Shown: positions 63,816 to 64,000 of the stretch, one piece after another
Layout of the letters: the number at the start of each line of letters is the position of its first letter
Numbering within the stretch: the first letter of the stretch is position 1
Source of the DNA: Biomphalaria glabrata
Lineage: Eukaryota; Mollusca; Gastropoda; Planorbidae
NCBI RefSeq assembly: GCF_947242115.1
Contig: NC_074720.1
Coordinates: 31,064,145 to 31,128,144, forward strand
DNA length: 64,000 nt
Reading direction: 5' to 3'
Notes under the pieces: model-generated
Seen by the model: the letters and a program-made list of their open reading frames with translations, nothing else
Database searches by the model: none
What the model was told of the DNA's origin: nothing
Made by a program: the position numbers and the translations under genes

Positions 63816-63926
63816 ATACGGAGAACTGCCTGATCTGGAAACCACTGCGCAGTTCATCGCAGATATAGGATTACTGATCTGAACCCTTCAACATGTCAAA
63901 TGAGAACGAAGAAGAAGAAGAAGAAA
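63816..63926 (+). mobile_element. 5'-truncated LINE insert with (GAA)n tail and 23-bp target duplication
   Basis: 111 bp ending gaacgaagaagaagaagaag. The flanks at 63793-63815 and 63927-63949 are identical (taaatacatcgtctattgtt plus act). Identical duplications, a simple-repeat tail and truncation are signs of LINE-type insertion. Confidence 0.9.
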
Positions 63927-64000
63927 TAAATACATCGTCTATTGTTACTTCTTATCGTTGAGTGTTTACTTTAGATTTACTCAGTGTTTTTTTGTTTTTT

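Overview
The window is AT-rich, repeat-dense animal nuclear DNA. Its only convincing host genes belong to the CD225/dispanin family (IFITM/PRRT1-like small membrane proteins). A gastropod mollusc, possibly a pulmonate snail, is my best guess. It rests on the style of the repeats (tRNA-derived SINEs, GACA/GACG-tagged interspersed elements, many LINE 3' ends) and on the YPPPQAG-type CD225 proteins; the species cannot be read from the sequence.

Host genes. Four CD225 loci are visible. Gene 0 (+) enters from the left with only its last coding exon (873-1046) and its 3' UTR. Genes A, B and C follow on the minus strand, head to tail. Each is built from the same four coding exons: a 16-19 nt start exon, a Pro/Gly/Tyr/Gln-rich exon, an exon with the first hydrophobic segment (...CCFWPTG...AIIKAS), and a last exon beginning ARSAxxRGD that holds the second hydrophobic segment. 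A is 12683-19078 (188 aa), B is 21972-34553 (158 aa), C is 34797-58647 (204 aa). Intron phases 1, 0, 0 are the same in all three, so they are tandem duplicates. A and C begin MxxxSLPPxYD. This PPxY motif, overlapping YxxPhi in A (PPPYDEV), recalls the PPNYEML motif near the N-terminus of human IFITM3. In gene B it has become AAAY.

Between and inside the genes. The introns and intergenic DNA are a museum of mobile elements. There are hAT-like elements with TIRs, two of them with intact 8-bp target duplications (10776-10980 and 46328-48248). There are two 2.9-kb copies of a pearl/Helentron-like element (24464-27300 and 38435-41359) that end in a hairpin, plus fragments. About 14 copies occur of a short repeat tagged with GACAGACAGAGTGAG...AAGCTTTGTAA. 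Two tRNA-derived SINE families, several MITEs and many truncated LINE 3' ends complete the set. One LINE insert keeps a perfect 23-bp target duplication.

Satellites. Several large tandem arrays sit inside the genes. Gene C carries a 3-kb array of a 28-bp unit in intron 1 and a 1.7-kb array of a 45-52-bp unit with variable C-runs in intron 3. Gene B carries a 28-bp GACA-derived array in intron 1. A nearly perfect 44-bp array lies just downstream of gene B. The long ORFs over these arrays are repeat artefacts. No CRISPR, bacterial operon, rRNA or clear functional tRNA gene was seen.
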